The position numbers and the translations under genes were made by a program. Below, piece after piece: positions 1-5,224 of a stretch of 5,453 bases of DNA. This DNA is from an uncultured Paenibacillaceae bacterium (GTDB lineage Bacteria > Bacillota > Bacilli > Paenibacillales > DA-C8): the NCBI GenBank assembly GCA_937957685.1, contig CALGAO010000128.1:1-5453 (forward strand), in the 5' to 3' direction. Below the pieces are notes generated by a model, which was not told the DNA's origin, did not search any database, and saw nothing but the letters and a program-made list of their open reading frames with translations. How positions within the stretch are numbered: position 1 is the stretch's first letter; each line of letters opens with the position of its first letter.

Positions 1-242
1 TTGTAAACTTTGCCCGTGGCGCCATCCTGGATCTGCAGGGTGATCTGCGTCACGTAAGCGCTGGCGGGATCATCGGATGGGACCGCCGTCAAATAGACGT
101 GATCCGGCACCCTGTCCCCGGTGACATCGCCGTAAGCTCTGTTGACCACGACCGGTGGAGTCGCACGATACGGATAGCCGTAGACGGGCGGCCAGCTCCC
201 ATATTGATAACCATAGTACCCGTATGGATAATGAACATTCAC
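1..242 (-). CDS. VCBS/FG-GAP-like protein, N-terminal part (runs off left edge)
   Basis: This reading frame opens after a TAG about 35 nt upstream and stays open for 80 codons to the window edge, so the C-terminus is missing. I chose the GTG at 242-240 as start. A GGGAG lies 9 nt upstream, and no ATG lies between the in-frame TAG and this codon. Residues 4-30 are rich in Tyr, Gly and Pro (YPYGYYGYQYGSW, then VYGYPYRATPP), as in surface or spore-coat leaders. From about residue 36 the text AYGDVTGDRVPDHVYLTA follows; DVTGDxxxD is the Ca-binding-loop style of FG-GAP/VCBS beta-propeller repeats. The part after that (QITLQIQDGATGKVY) fits the strand following such a loop. I recall similar proteins in Paenibacillus and Brevibacillus; their function is unknown to me. 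There is no signal peptide. A weak candidate -10 (TACACT, minus strand, 283-278) lies upstream. Confidence 0.72.
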   Translation of the reverse strand, partial: MNVHYPYGYYGYQYGSWPPVYGYPYRATPPVVVNRAYGDVTGDRVPDHVYLTAVPSDDPASAYVTQITLQIQDGATGKVY

Positions 243-324
243 ACACCATCGCTCCCATCTGGATATTCGTCCCTAGCAGTGTATTCGCCTGGCGGGTCGA
301 TGGTGCGGCTGTATGTTCAGAAGT

Positions 325-354
325 TGGAAGGCCGCCTCAGCAAGGCGGCCTCCA
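325..354 (-). terminator. GC-rich hairpin, probable terminator of the small membrane-peptide gene
   Basis: On the minus strand an arm TGGAGGCCGCCT and an arm AGGCGGCCTTCCA fold over a 5-base loop. They give about 12 base pairs with one bulged T. The hairpin lies about 40 nt after the stop codon of the 36-residue gene and before the next minus-strand gene. The downstream tract is only moderately T-rich (TTCCAACTTCT), so termination may be partial and let some transcription reach the VCBS-like gene. Confidence 0.6.
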
Positions 355-393
355 GTTCGCAGGCAGGTCGTTCCCGGATCGTACCCGGATCGA

Positions 394-504
394 TCATTTG
401 CTCAGGAAATGCGTCCAGATGGCATCGAAGAATACTCCCAAACCGCCCAGAAATACTCCAAGGCACGCCAGACTAACCGGACTTCCCCATTTGATCTCTT
501 TCAT
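394..504 (-). CDS. Small single-span membrane peptide, 36 residues
   Basis: I do not recognise the family. The ORF starts at the ATG at 504-502 with a strong Shine-Dalgarno AGAGGTGA (518-511) exactly 6 nt upstream, and ends at a TGA at 396-394. The peptide begins MKEIKWGSPVSL, passes through a hydrophobic glycine-rich stretch at about residues 9-30 (ACLGVFLGGLGVFF, then DAIW) and ends in THFLSK. This predicts one membrane span with a basic N-terminal end. An upstream promoter and a downstream hairpin make it a self-contained transcription unit of about 200 nt. Gene-like signals on all sides support it despite its length. Possible roles are a small membrane regulator, a hydrophobic type I toxin-like peptide or a sporulation peptide. 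I see no antisense RNA promoter that would decide for the toxin option. Confidence 0.68.
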   Translation of the reverse strand: MKEIKWGSPVSLACLGVFLGGLGVFFDAIWTHFLSK

Positions 505-549
505 GTTCGTTCACCTCTATCAGATTTGGTTGATTGATCTTATGTCTGG

Positions 550-577
550 ATCATACCATGGGCTCGGGCTCCGGCAA
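550..577 (-). promoter_or_regulatory. Sigma-A-like promoter for the small membrane-peptide gene
   Basis: On the minus strand a TTGCCG (577-572) is followed after 16 nt by TATGAT (555-550). Each box has at least four matches to the housekeeping consensus. The start codon lies 45 nt downstream of the -10, leaving room for a leader of about 40 nt that carries the Shine-Dalgarno. The palindrome array begins 86 bp upstream of the -35 box. Confidence 0.5.
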
Positions 578-663
578 CATGGTGCATTGTCAGCATTTCC
601 GGGTGACATGTGTCATCTTCTGCACTCCATTCCCGCATGCGTATTGCAAAATACACCGCAGTC

Positions 664-895
664 TTTTGTTCGATATATCATACAAAAGGTTTCTCGAATG
701 CTTTATGCGGAATCTTTTTGTACGATTTTTCATATAAAATCTGTCTCTAATGCTTGTATCTGGATCATTTTGTACGATATTTCATACAAAAACAGTCTAT
801 AATGACTAAATTTTGATTTATTTGTATGATTTTTCATACAAAATCTGCTCCGTCTGCTTATAATCGCACTGTTTTGTACGATTTATCATACAACT
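664..895. repeat. Array of five 24-bp imperfect palindromes with an exact 52-bp period
   Basis: Copies lie at 664-687, 716-739, 768-791, 820-843 and 872-895, so every start-to-start distance is 52 bp. Each has a left arm close to TTTTGTACGA, a four-base A/T centre and a right arm close to TCATACAAAA. Copy 3 matches this form in both arms. Copy 1 has TTCGA at the inner end of its left arm, copy 2 has CATATAAAA in its right arm, copy 4 starts ATTTGTATGA and copy 5 ends CAACT. The 28-bp segments between them are not identical but share a core near TCTCTAATGCTT. Segments 1 and 2 agree at 17 of 28 positions, as do 2 and 3. The unit is therefore a 52-bp degenerate tandem repeat whose palindrome is under stronger conservation. 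The block is far more AT-rich than the flanks. No convincing gene lies in the 391 bp from 505 to 895. An operator or protein-binding array, or a structured-RNA element, are both open. Confidence 0.9.
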
Positions 896-1500
896 CTGCC
901 GTGGCCGGGGGAATGACCTCCTTCGCACGTATCACGAGATCATCCAGATAGAGGACTCCCTGGTCTGACCCCGCTTGCGTCAGCGATGACGATGACATCA
1001 AACACCGTATCAGCCAGGTCAAGCGTTTCAAGGGACGCTTCAACCTTCACCCACTCACCGGGAGCGATGCCCTCCGGCAGCAGTTCGGACACGTGCACTT
1101 CGGCGACTGGAGCTCCGCCGCTCAGGAAAGCCAGCTTCAGCTGCTGACCGCCGCTCTCGCCGCCATGCAACCACATTTCATTGGAGAAGTAATCTTTGCC
1201 GACGATCGGGATGCCGGAGTAGAGATGGATGGCTCCGCCGTGGTCCGGCTCCATCCGGATCGCGTAGGCGCCGGTGTGAACAAGCGGTCATAGACATTTG
1301 TGCTGAGCACCCTGTCCCGGTAGAGATACATCGCCCTGCCGCCATCAGGTTCCAGGCGAGCGGAGACGTTCCCGCTGCGAGCGTCTCCCGCATAACTCCA
1401 ATCGACGTCCGCCCAGCTGTAGTCGGCGTACAGGGTATGCAACCCATCGTCATACACCCGTCCCGGTCACCGCCGCATTCGCCACAAGCAGCCGCCTGAC
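896..1500 (-). pseudogene. Decayed extracellular protein with carbohydrate-binding-like domains
   Basis: Three reading frames must be joined to read one protein-like sequence. The first piece (about 1457-1280) starts VYDDGLHTLYADYSWADVDW and continues SGNVSARLEPDGGRAMYLY to STNVYDRL. The second (about 1277-972) reads HTGAYAIRMEPDHGGAIHLY, then MWLHGGESGGQQLKLAFLSG, GEWVKVEASLETL and VIVIADASG. The third (about 968-896) reads SDQGVLYLDDLVIRAKEV. The beta-strand pattern with WLHGG, GGQQL and a final YLDDL resembles the jelly-roll modules that I recall from secreted Paenibacillus glycoside hydrolases; a sugar-binding role is inference. One indel sits in the C run 969-972, and another is likely in 1457-1459, where the preceding frame reads RRLLVANAAVTGTG. 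No start codon, signal peptide or catalytic domain remains, so this is a fragment. Confidence 0.75.
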
Positions 1501-1535
1501 GCCCGGACGCCTCATATCAGCCTATCAGCGTCAGG
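1495..1535 (-). terminator. Weak inverted repeat downstream of the kinase gene
   Basis: Arms CCTGACGC (1495-1502) and GCGTCAGG (1528-1535) are perfectly complementary over 8 bp with a 25-base loop. They lie 34 nt past the kinase stop codon on the minus strand. There is no T tract after it, and the loop is long, so it may be chance or only a weak 3' structure. It is the only candidate for ending the two-component transcript. Confidence 0.25.
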
Positions 1536-1568
1536 TCGCCTGTCATGCCCACCTTCGAGATCAGACTC

Positions 1569-3551
1569 TCAATCCGTTGCCTGAATCGGCACATGAAGGG
1601 CAAGCACGCAGCCTGCAGGATGGCCGTCTGGCGCAGCGGAAGCGCTGATCGACACCTCCCCGCCCAGTTGGCGCACCTTGCCCATCATGGAGGACAGGCC
1701 GAATCCGGGGGTGGTTTGCTCATAAGGCAATCCGTCATTCTCCAGCAGAAAGTGCAGGGTGCCATCCTGACAGCGAAGCGCGAAACGGAAATACTTGCTC
1801 TGACCATGCCGGATGCCGTTCGTCAGCCCCTCCTGGAGCGCGTGGTAGATGACCGTTTCCACCGATTTGCCTATGGGCACATCCGGCGGCAAGTCCACAT
1901 CCCAATCGATGACAACCTCCATCGAGTCCTCGGTGTACAGGATCAGATCGCGCAGCGATTCCTCGAAGGACAGCGTCTGGACCTCATCCGCCTGCATCAT
2001 CCGGACCGCCCTGCGAATATCGTCCAGCCCCTTGCGCACGAGAGAGCCGATCAGCTCCAGCTTGTCCAGCGGCACCTGCCCCTGCCCGGTCACCCGCTTC
2101 GTCGCCTCCAGCTGCACGATGGCGGCGGTCAGGGTATGTCCAACCACGTCGTGGATCTCGCTGGCGATCCGGCTTCGCTCCTGCATGACGGACATCTCCG
2201 CGAGCGTCTCCGCCTTCTCCTGCATCGTCACCGCCAGCGTCCGGTTGGCCTGCTCCAGTTCCGCCGTCCGCTTCTCGACGATGGCCTCAAGATTGCGGTG
2301 GAACTGCTCCAGCTCCGCATGCTTGGCCTCCAGATCCCGCGCATGCTGCTCCGCTTCCCGATACACCCTGCTGATGCGGCTGACCGTCACCATCACCATG
2401 CTGATCATGAACAGCAACAGCCCTTCGATAACCCGGTACAGATAATAACTTTCCACCATGAGCCGATTCAGCAGGGATGGCCACGCATACAGGCCAAGCG
2501 CGGTCACGGCGCTGAGCGTGAACGTCCAATAGCTGCGGACGAGCCACCTGTGCTCCTCGCGGGCGCCGAGCTTCGCCGTCCATCGCGAGCTGCCCACCAT
2601 GGCGAAGGACACCGCGGCGAAAGCGGCAAACGCCATCAGCGCATGGCCCTCGAAGATCAAGTATTTCTTGAAAAGATAAGGAGAGGCGACGGCCACCACC
2701 GCAGCCAGGAGCACATAGAGCGCCATGACCAACTGCGTCCAGCCGAGCATGCGCCACCGCCAGCCGCCCAGGGCGCGGCGGTAAAACCCGACGCAGGCGA
2801 ACACGACCACGGGCGTCATCAATTGGTTCCAATAATACATCTCCTTGAAATCGACCATCCACTGCAAGGATCGGCAATTAAACAGCATGGCGAGGGACAT
2901 GGCCACGCCGAACAGGGAGAACCAGCCGTAGAGCGGGTCCCTGCTCCTTGCGAGCATCGCCAGCCCGACGATGCCGGCGATCAGACAGACCAGCGAATAG
3001 ATCAGTGAAGCCAGCTCCAGCTGAAGCAATACATACATCAGTTGATCCATCTCGCTGATGATGAACTGATCGTCCGCGAACCAGGACTGGCCTTCCCATT
3101 CCGTGCGCACGGTTAAAGTCTTGCCCTCATCCTGCGGGCCGATCTCGATCGGATGGATCAGATTCATCGCATGGATGTACCAGCGCGGCTCGCTTCCCGC
3201 GTTGAACGCGTAGATCGGCTGGCCGTCCAGGTACACCTCGAAGCGGTTGAATCGGGAGACGAACAGATAAGGGCTGCGGAAAGGGATGGCCGGCAGCTCG
3301 CGCTCCAGCCAGACTGTGCCCTCGTATCCGCTCAGCGACTCCTTCAACTCCGTATCCAGTGGCAGCCAGTCTCGCTCTGCCGGGGGATGCGCGCTGAACC
3401 CGATCCTCCAGTCCCTCGTCAGCATCAAGATTTCCTCGCGGTTGCCGAAGAACGGACTGTTACGGTCCACCATCAGCGCCGGGAGGAAGGTGCAGATAAC
3501 CGCAAGGCAGATCAGACACCACAACAGCAACGACCATGTACGCTTCCCCAT
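1569..3551 (-). CDS. Membrane sensor histidine kinase, NarL/LiaS-type (HisKA_3), 660 residues
   Basis: This protein would sense an envelope or extracellular signal and phosphorylate a NarL-type response regulator. Residues 7-27 form a signal anchor and about 28-170 an extracytoplasmic domain with a beta-rich, jelly-roll-like pattern (YLFVSRFNRFEVYLDGQPIY near 95-114). About seven membrane spans follow between 173 and 390, an arrangement like the 7TMR-DISM receptors. A long coiled coil covers 395-460 (LEAKHAELEQFHRNLEAIVE). The HisKA_3 domain has EIHDVVGH with the phosphoryl-accepting His467. The HATPase domain shows the N box (EGLTN, Glu574 and Asn578), the G1 box (ENDG, 604-607) and the G2 box (GFGLSS, 616-621), so all catalytic motifs are present. 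The ATG at 3551 lies 4 nt past the regulator stop codon. The nearest GGAGG is 15 nt upstream, so initiation probably depends on translational coupling to the upstream gene. That coupling is weakened if the regulator frame ends early. The ligand cannot be read from the sequence. Confidence 0.93.
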   Translation of the reverse strand: MGKRTWSLLLWCLICLAVICTFLPALMVDRNSPFFGNREEILMLTRDWRIGFSAHPPAERDWLPLDTELKESLSGYEGTVWLERELPAIPFRSPYLFVSRFNRFEVYLDGQPIYAFNAGSEPRWYIHAMNLIHPIEIGPQDEGKTLTVRTEWEGQSWFADDQFIISEMDQLMYVLLQLELASLIYSLVCLIAGIVGLAMLARSRDPLYGWFSLFGVAMSLAMLFNCRSLQWMVDFKEMYYWNQLMTPVVVFACVGFYRRALGGWRWRMLGWTQLVMALYVLLAAVVAVASPYLFKKYLIFEGHALMAFAAFAAVSFAMVGSSRWTAKLGAREEHRWLVRSYWTFTLSAVTALGLYAWPSLLNRLMVESYYLYRVIEGLLLFMISMVMVTVSRISRVYREAEQHARDLEAKHAELEQFHRNLEAIVEKRTAELEQANRTLAVTMQEKAETLAEMSVMQERSRIASEIHDVVGHTLTAAIVQLEATKRVTGQGQVPLDKLELIGSLVRKGLDDIRRAVRMMQADEVQTLSFEESLRDLILYTEDSMEVVIDWDVDLPPDVPIGKSVETVIYHALQEGLTNGIRHGQSKYFRFALRCQDGTLHFLLENDGLPYEQTTPGFGLSSMMGKVRQLGGEVSISASAAPDGHPAGCVLALHVPIQATD

Positions 3552-3555
3552 CGGC

Positions 3556-4220
3556 TTAGTACGGATCCTCCAGCAGGAAGCTCCTCAACATGGCGCCCGC
3601 CTCCTGACGATCATTCGTCCCCAGCTTGTTGTAGATGCCGCTGATATAATTGCGCACCGTTCCCTCGCTCATGAACAGGGTCGACGCGATCCTCCGGTTG
3701 TTGTAGCCTTCGATCATCAGCAGGATGATCTTCTTCTCGCGTTCCGTGAAGTGGAGTCCCTGCTCTCTCAGCTTCCGATCATCAAACATCGGCGAACCTT
3801 CGTCGTACATCGCGGACAGCCGTCCCGCCAGCCTGGAGGCGATGCGCGCCGGCAGGATCACTTCCCCGTTCACCGCATCGCGGATCGTCTGGACGATCAC
3901 CTTCGACGGCATGTCCTTCAGCAGGAAACCTTCCGCGCCAGCGCCTCCACGATAAACCTGTCCTCCATAAAGGTGGTCAGCATCAGCACGATCGTATCGG
4001 GAAGGATGCCTTTGATCCGCTTCATCGCCTCGATGCCATCCATCAGCGGCATCTTGATATCCATCAGGATCACATCCGGCCGAAGCTCCTCCGCCTTCTG
4101 AACCGCTTCCAGTCCGTTCCCGCACAGGGCGACCACCTCCAGTCCCTGCTCCGACTGAAGGATCGTCTGCATGCCTTCCCTGAGCAGTCGCTGATCATCT
4201 GCGATCATGACGGTTATCAT
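3556..4220 (-). pseudogene. NarL/LuxR-family response regulator, frameshifted in the receiver domain
   Basis: This is the expected partner of the adjacent kinase. The first frame, from the ATG at 4220, reads MITVMIADDQRLLREGM and contains the acidic pair Asp8-Asp9, the phospho-acceptor Asp54 (ILMDIKMP) and the switch Thr82-Thr83. It continues to IVEALA and then meets a TGA at 3920-3918. The second frame supplies the rest: GAEGFLLKDMPSKV with the conserved Lys, then a LuxR-type helix-turn-helix (FTEREKKIILLMIEGYNNRR, then SEGTVRNYISGIYNKLGT) and the TAA at 3558-3556. The break lies at about 3935-3945, where the usual EALRAGAEG has lost bases. A second ATG at 4232 is also in frame, but the AAAGGAG Shine-Dalgarno directly abuts it, so the ATG at 4220, 12 nt from GGAG, is the better start. 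Unless the frame is rescued, or the indel is a sequencing error, the product lacks its DNA-binding domain. Confidence 0.88.
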
Positions 4221-4246
4221 AGGTGCCGCCATCTCCTTTTGCCCAA

Positions 4247-4276
4247 AAATAGGAATATCGGATGAAATCGAGTCAA
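4247..4276 (-). promoter_or_regulatory. Candidate promoter of the two-component operon
   Basis: On the minus strand TTGACT (4276-4271) matches five of six -35 positions. It is followed after 18 nt by CTATTT (4252-4247), a poor -10 box. Transcription would start near 4240, just before the AAAGGAG ribosome binding site. The weak -10 would fit activator dependence. Confidence 0.35.
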
Positions 4277-4293
4277 GTGTACCATTTCACTCC

Positions 4294-4309
4294 AGATCCG
4301 TACAGATCT
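4294..4309. promoter_or_regulatory. 16-bp near-perfect palindrome, candidate operator
   Basis: AGATCCGTACAGATCT is self-complementary except for one base pair (sixth versus eleventh position). Its centre lies about 60 bp upstream of the inferred start of the two-component transcript, a usual place for an activating dimer, and about 75 bp upstream of the plus-strand TATAAT. Autoregulation by the NarL-type regulator is a possibility, not shown. Confidence 0.35.
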
Positions 4310-4356
4310 TTCAACAGACCGGTGACAGCGATGACAAAAATCGTGACTACCCGTCA

Positions 4357-4386
4357 TAGCTGCTGGCCGGTCATCACGACTATAAT
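4357..4386 (+). promoter_or_regulatory. Candidate promoter of the 202-residue membrane protein gene
   Basis: A perfect TATAAT lies at 4381-4386. The position where a -35 is expected (4357-4362, TAGCTG, 18-nt spacer) matches the consensus poorly, and there is no TG extension. This combination is common at activator-dependent promoters. The leader to the ATG at 4476 would be about 80 nt. Confidence 0.4.
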
Positions 4387-4475
4387 GGTCCATATCATCG
4401 ACGCCTGCCACAGAATGGCAGGATGCGCATCCTCCTGGTCCGTCAGGTCGATGCAAGTTCAAGGAGGTTCATGTC

Positions 4476-5084
4476 ATGAGCAAAAGCCTGATCAAACGTC
4501 TGCAACAAATCCATGTAGGGCATTGGCTGCTCTTCCTGGTCCTGTCCCAGACCGTCTACTTCGTGATGCTGCTGGTTTCCATCCCGAGCATCTCCCGGGA
4601 GGCTGGCGGCATGCGCATCTTCGATATGCAGCCTCTGGGGTATACGTACGACTATGCGTATCAATTTCTGCTGCGACTGTCGGAGAGGGGGTATGATCTG
4701 TATAGGCACGTCCAGTTGCCGCTCGATGTCCTGTACCCCGCGCTTCTATGCCTTACCGGCATCTGCACGATCGTGTTGCTCGTCCGCTTGCATGCCAGAG
4801 TGAATCCGCGGTCGAAGCTGTCGGTGAAGGCCACGACGGTACGAATCGCCATGTTCGTCCCCATGCTGGTCATGATCTCGGATTACATGGAGAATCTGTT
4901 CATCTTCGCCATGCTCTCCTTCAAGTCGGCCGTGCCGCCGTCCCTTGTATGGGTTTCCAATCTGTTCACGCTGCTCAAGAGCATGTCCACGACGGTCTTC
5001 TACATGATCGTGCTGCCCGCCGGCATCTCTGTCCTCGCCCTCTGGATCGGCCAGTTGGCGAGAAGAGAACAAGTGGAGGGATAG
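4476..5084 (+). CDS. Four-span integral membrane protein of unknown function, 202 residues
   Basis: I do not recognise a named family. The start is firm: AAGGAGG (4461-4467) lies 8 nt before the ATG. Hydrophobic spans are predicted at about residues 16-37, 84-104, 121-146 and 160-192. Between spans 1 and 2 is a non-membrane segment with GGMRIFDMQPLGYTYDYAYQ (44-63), FLLRLSERGYDLY (64-76) and LPLDVLYP (81-88). The third span contains DYMEN (136-140), an acidic patch within the membrane. The combination of FDxxPxGY, a Leu-rich RGYDLY helix, LPLDxxYP and DYxEN looks like the signature of a conserved membrane family rather than random hydrophobic sequence. The gene diverges from the two-component operon across a 255-bp region, so it may be a target of, or sensory partner for, that system. 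It ends at a TAG immediately before a strong terminator. Confidence 0.85.
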   Translation: MSKSLIKRLQQIHVGHWLLFLVLSQTVYFVMLLVSIPSISREAGGMRIFDMQPLGYTYDYAYQFLLRLSERGYDLYRHVQLPLDVLYPALLCLTGICTIVLLVRLHARVNPRSKLSVKATTVRIAMFVPMLVMISDYMENLFIFAMLSFKSAVPPSLVWVSNLFTLLKSMSTTVFYMIVLPAGISVLALWIGQLARREQVEG

Positions 5085-5091
5085 AGCGAAC

Positions 5092-5145
5092 GAAGAAGAG
5101 ACGGAGTCCATTGTCACCTGTGTGACTGCACTCCGTCTTTGCTTC
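5092..5145. terminator. Strong bidirectional hairpin terminator
   Basis: Arms GAAGAAGAGACGGAGT (5092-5107) and ACTCCGTCTTTGCTTC (5130-5145) pair over 16 positions with two mismatches. The inner 9 bp (AGACGGAGT with ACTCCGTCT) are perfect. A second short stem inside the loop, GTCAC with GTGAC, adds stability. T-rich flanks appear on the plus strand (TCTTTGCTTC) and on the minus strand (CTCTTCTTC). It separates the convergent membrane-protein gene and the minus-strand genes at the right end. Confidence 0.8.
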
Positions 5146-5224
5146 ATAACAGCTTGGCCATCGCCTGGATGATACCCAGATGCATGCTTTCATGAGCGAT
5201 CAACACCTTATACCAATGAGGCCA
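5144..5224 (-). pseudogene. Remnant of a DinB-family protein, last 26 codons
   Basis: In a frame different from the preceding HxlR gene, the minus strand reads WPHWYKVLIAHESMH followed by LGIIQAMAKLL and TGA (5146-5144). The AHESMH element fits the C-terminal HxxxH metal-binding motif of DinB/YfiT-type four-helix proteins, which usually sits this near the C-terminus. The frame upstream of about 5233 reads Cys/Ser/Arg-rich text with no protein-like character, and there is no start codon or ribosome binding site. I therefore read it as the tail of a deleted dinB-like gene. It overlaps the end of the HxlR frame by 17 nt. The stretch is short, so chance similarity is not excluded. Confidence 0.45.

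Noticed and set aside
373..392. Direct repeat CCCGGATCG, two copies 11 bp apart
   Set aside because: Only two short copies just after the small gene's stop codon; no sign of an attachment site or insertion.
606..617. Short dyad TGACATGTGTCA upstream of the array
   Set aside because: The arms are only 5 bp and it is not repeated near other promoters in the window, so it is compatible with chance.
155..802. Plus-strand 215-codon frame crossing the small gene and the palindromes
   Set aside because: It is antisense to the VCBS-like gene and the 36-residue gene, reads through the terminator and the array, and has no ribosome binding site.
798..864. TATAAT at 798-803 and 859-864 inside the array as promoters
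   Set aside because: They sit at different places within the repeat unit, have no suitable -35 at 16-18 nt, and A/T-rich DNA produces such hexamers by chance.
664..895. CRISPR array (24-bp palindromic repeats with constant 28-bp spacers)
   Set aside because: The repeats differ from one another at several positions and the segments between them share a core, as tandem duplicates do. CRISPR spacers should be unrelated. No cas gene or leader is seen in the window.
2287..2877. Minus-strand 196-codon frame inside the kinase
   Set aside because: It is the alternate frame of the kinase membrane region; the translation is Arg/Gly/Ala-rich without motif structure.
1545..3008. Plus-strand 487-codon open frame
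   Set aside because: It lies antisense to the sensor kinase, whose catalytic motifs are all present. The product is His/Arg/Gln-rich low-complexity text with no domain, a common shadow in GC-rich DNA.
3286..4101. Plus-strand 271-codon open frame over the kinase/regulator junction
   Set aside because: It is antisense to recognised kinase and regulator sequence, with no ribosome binding site or domain pattern.
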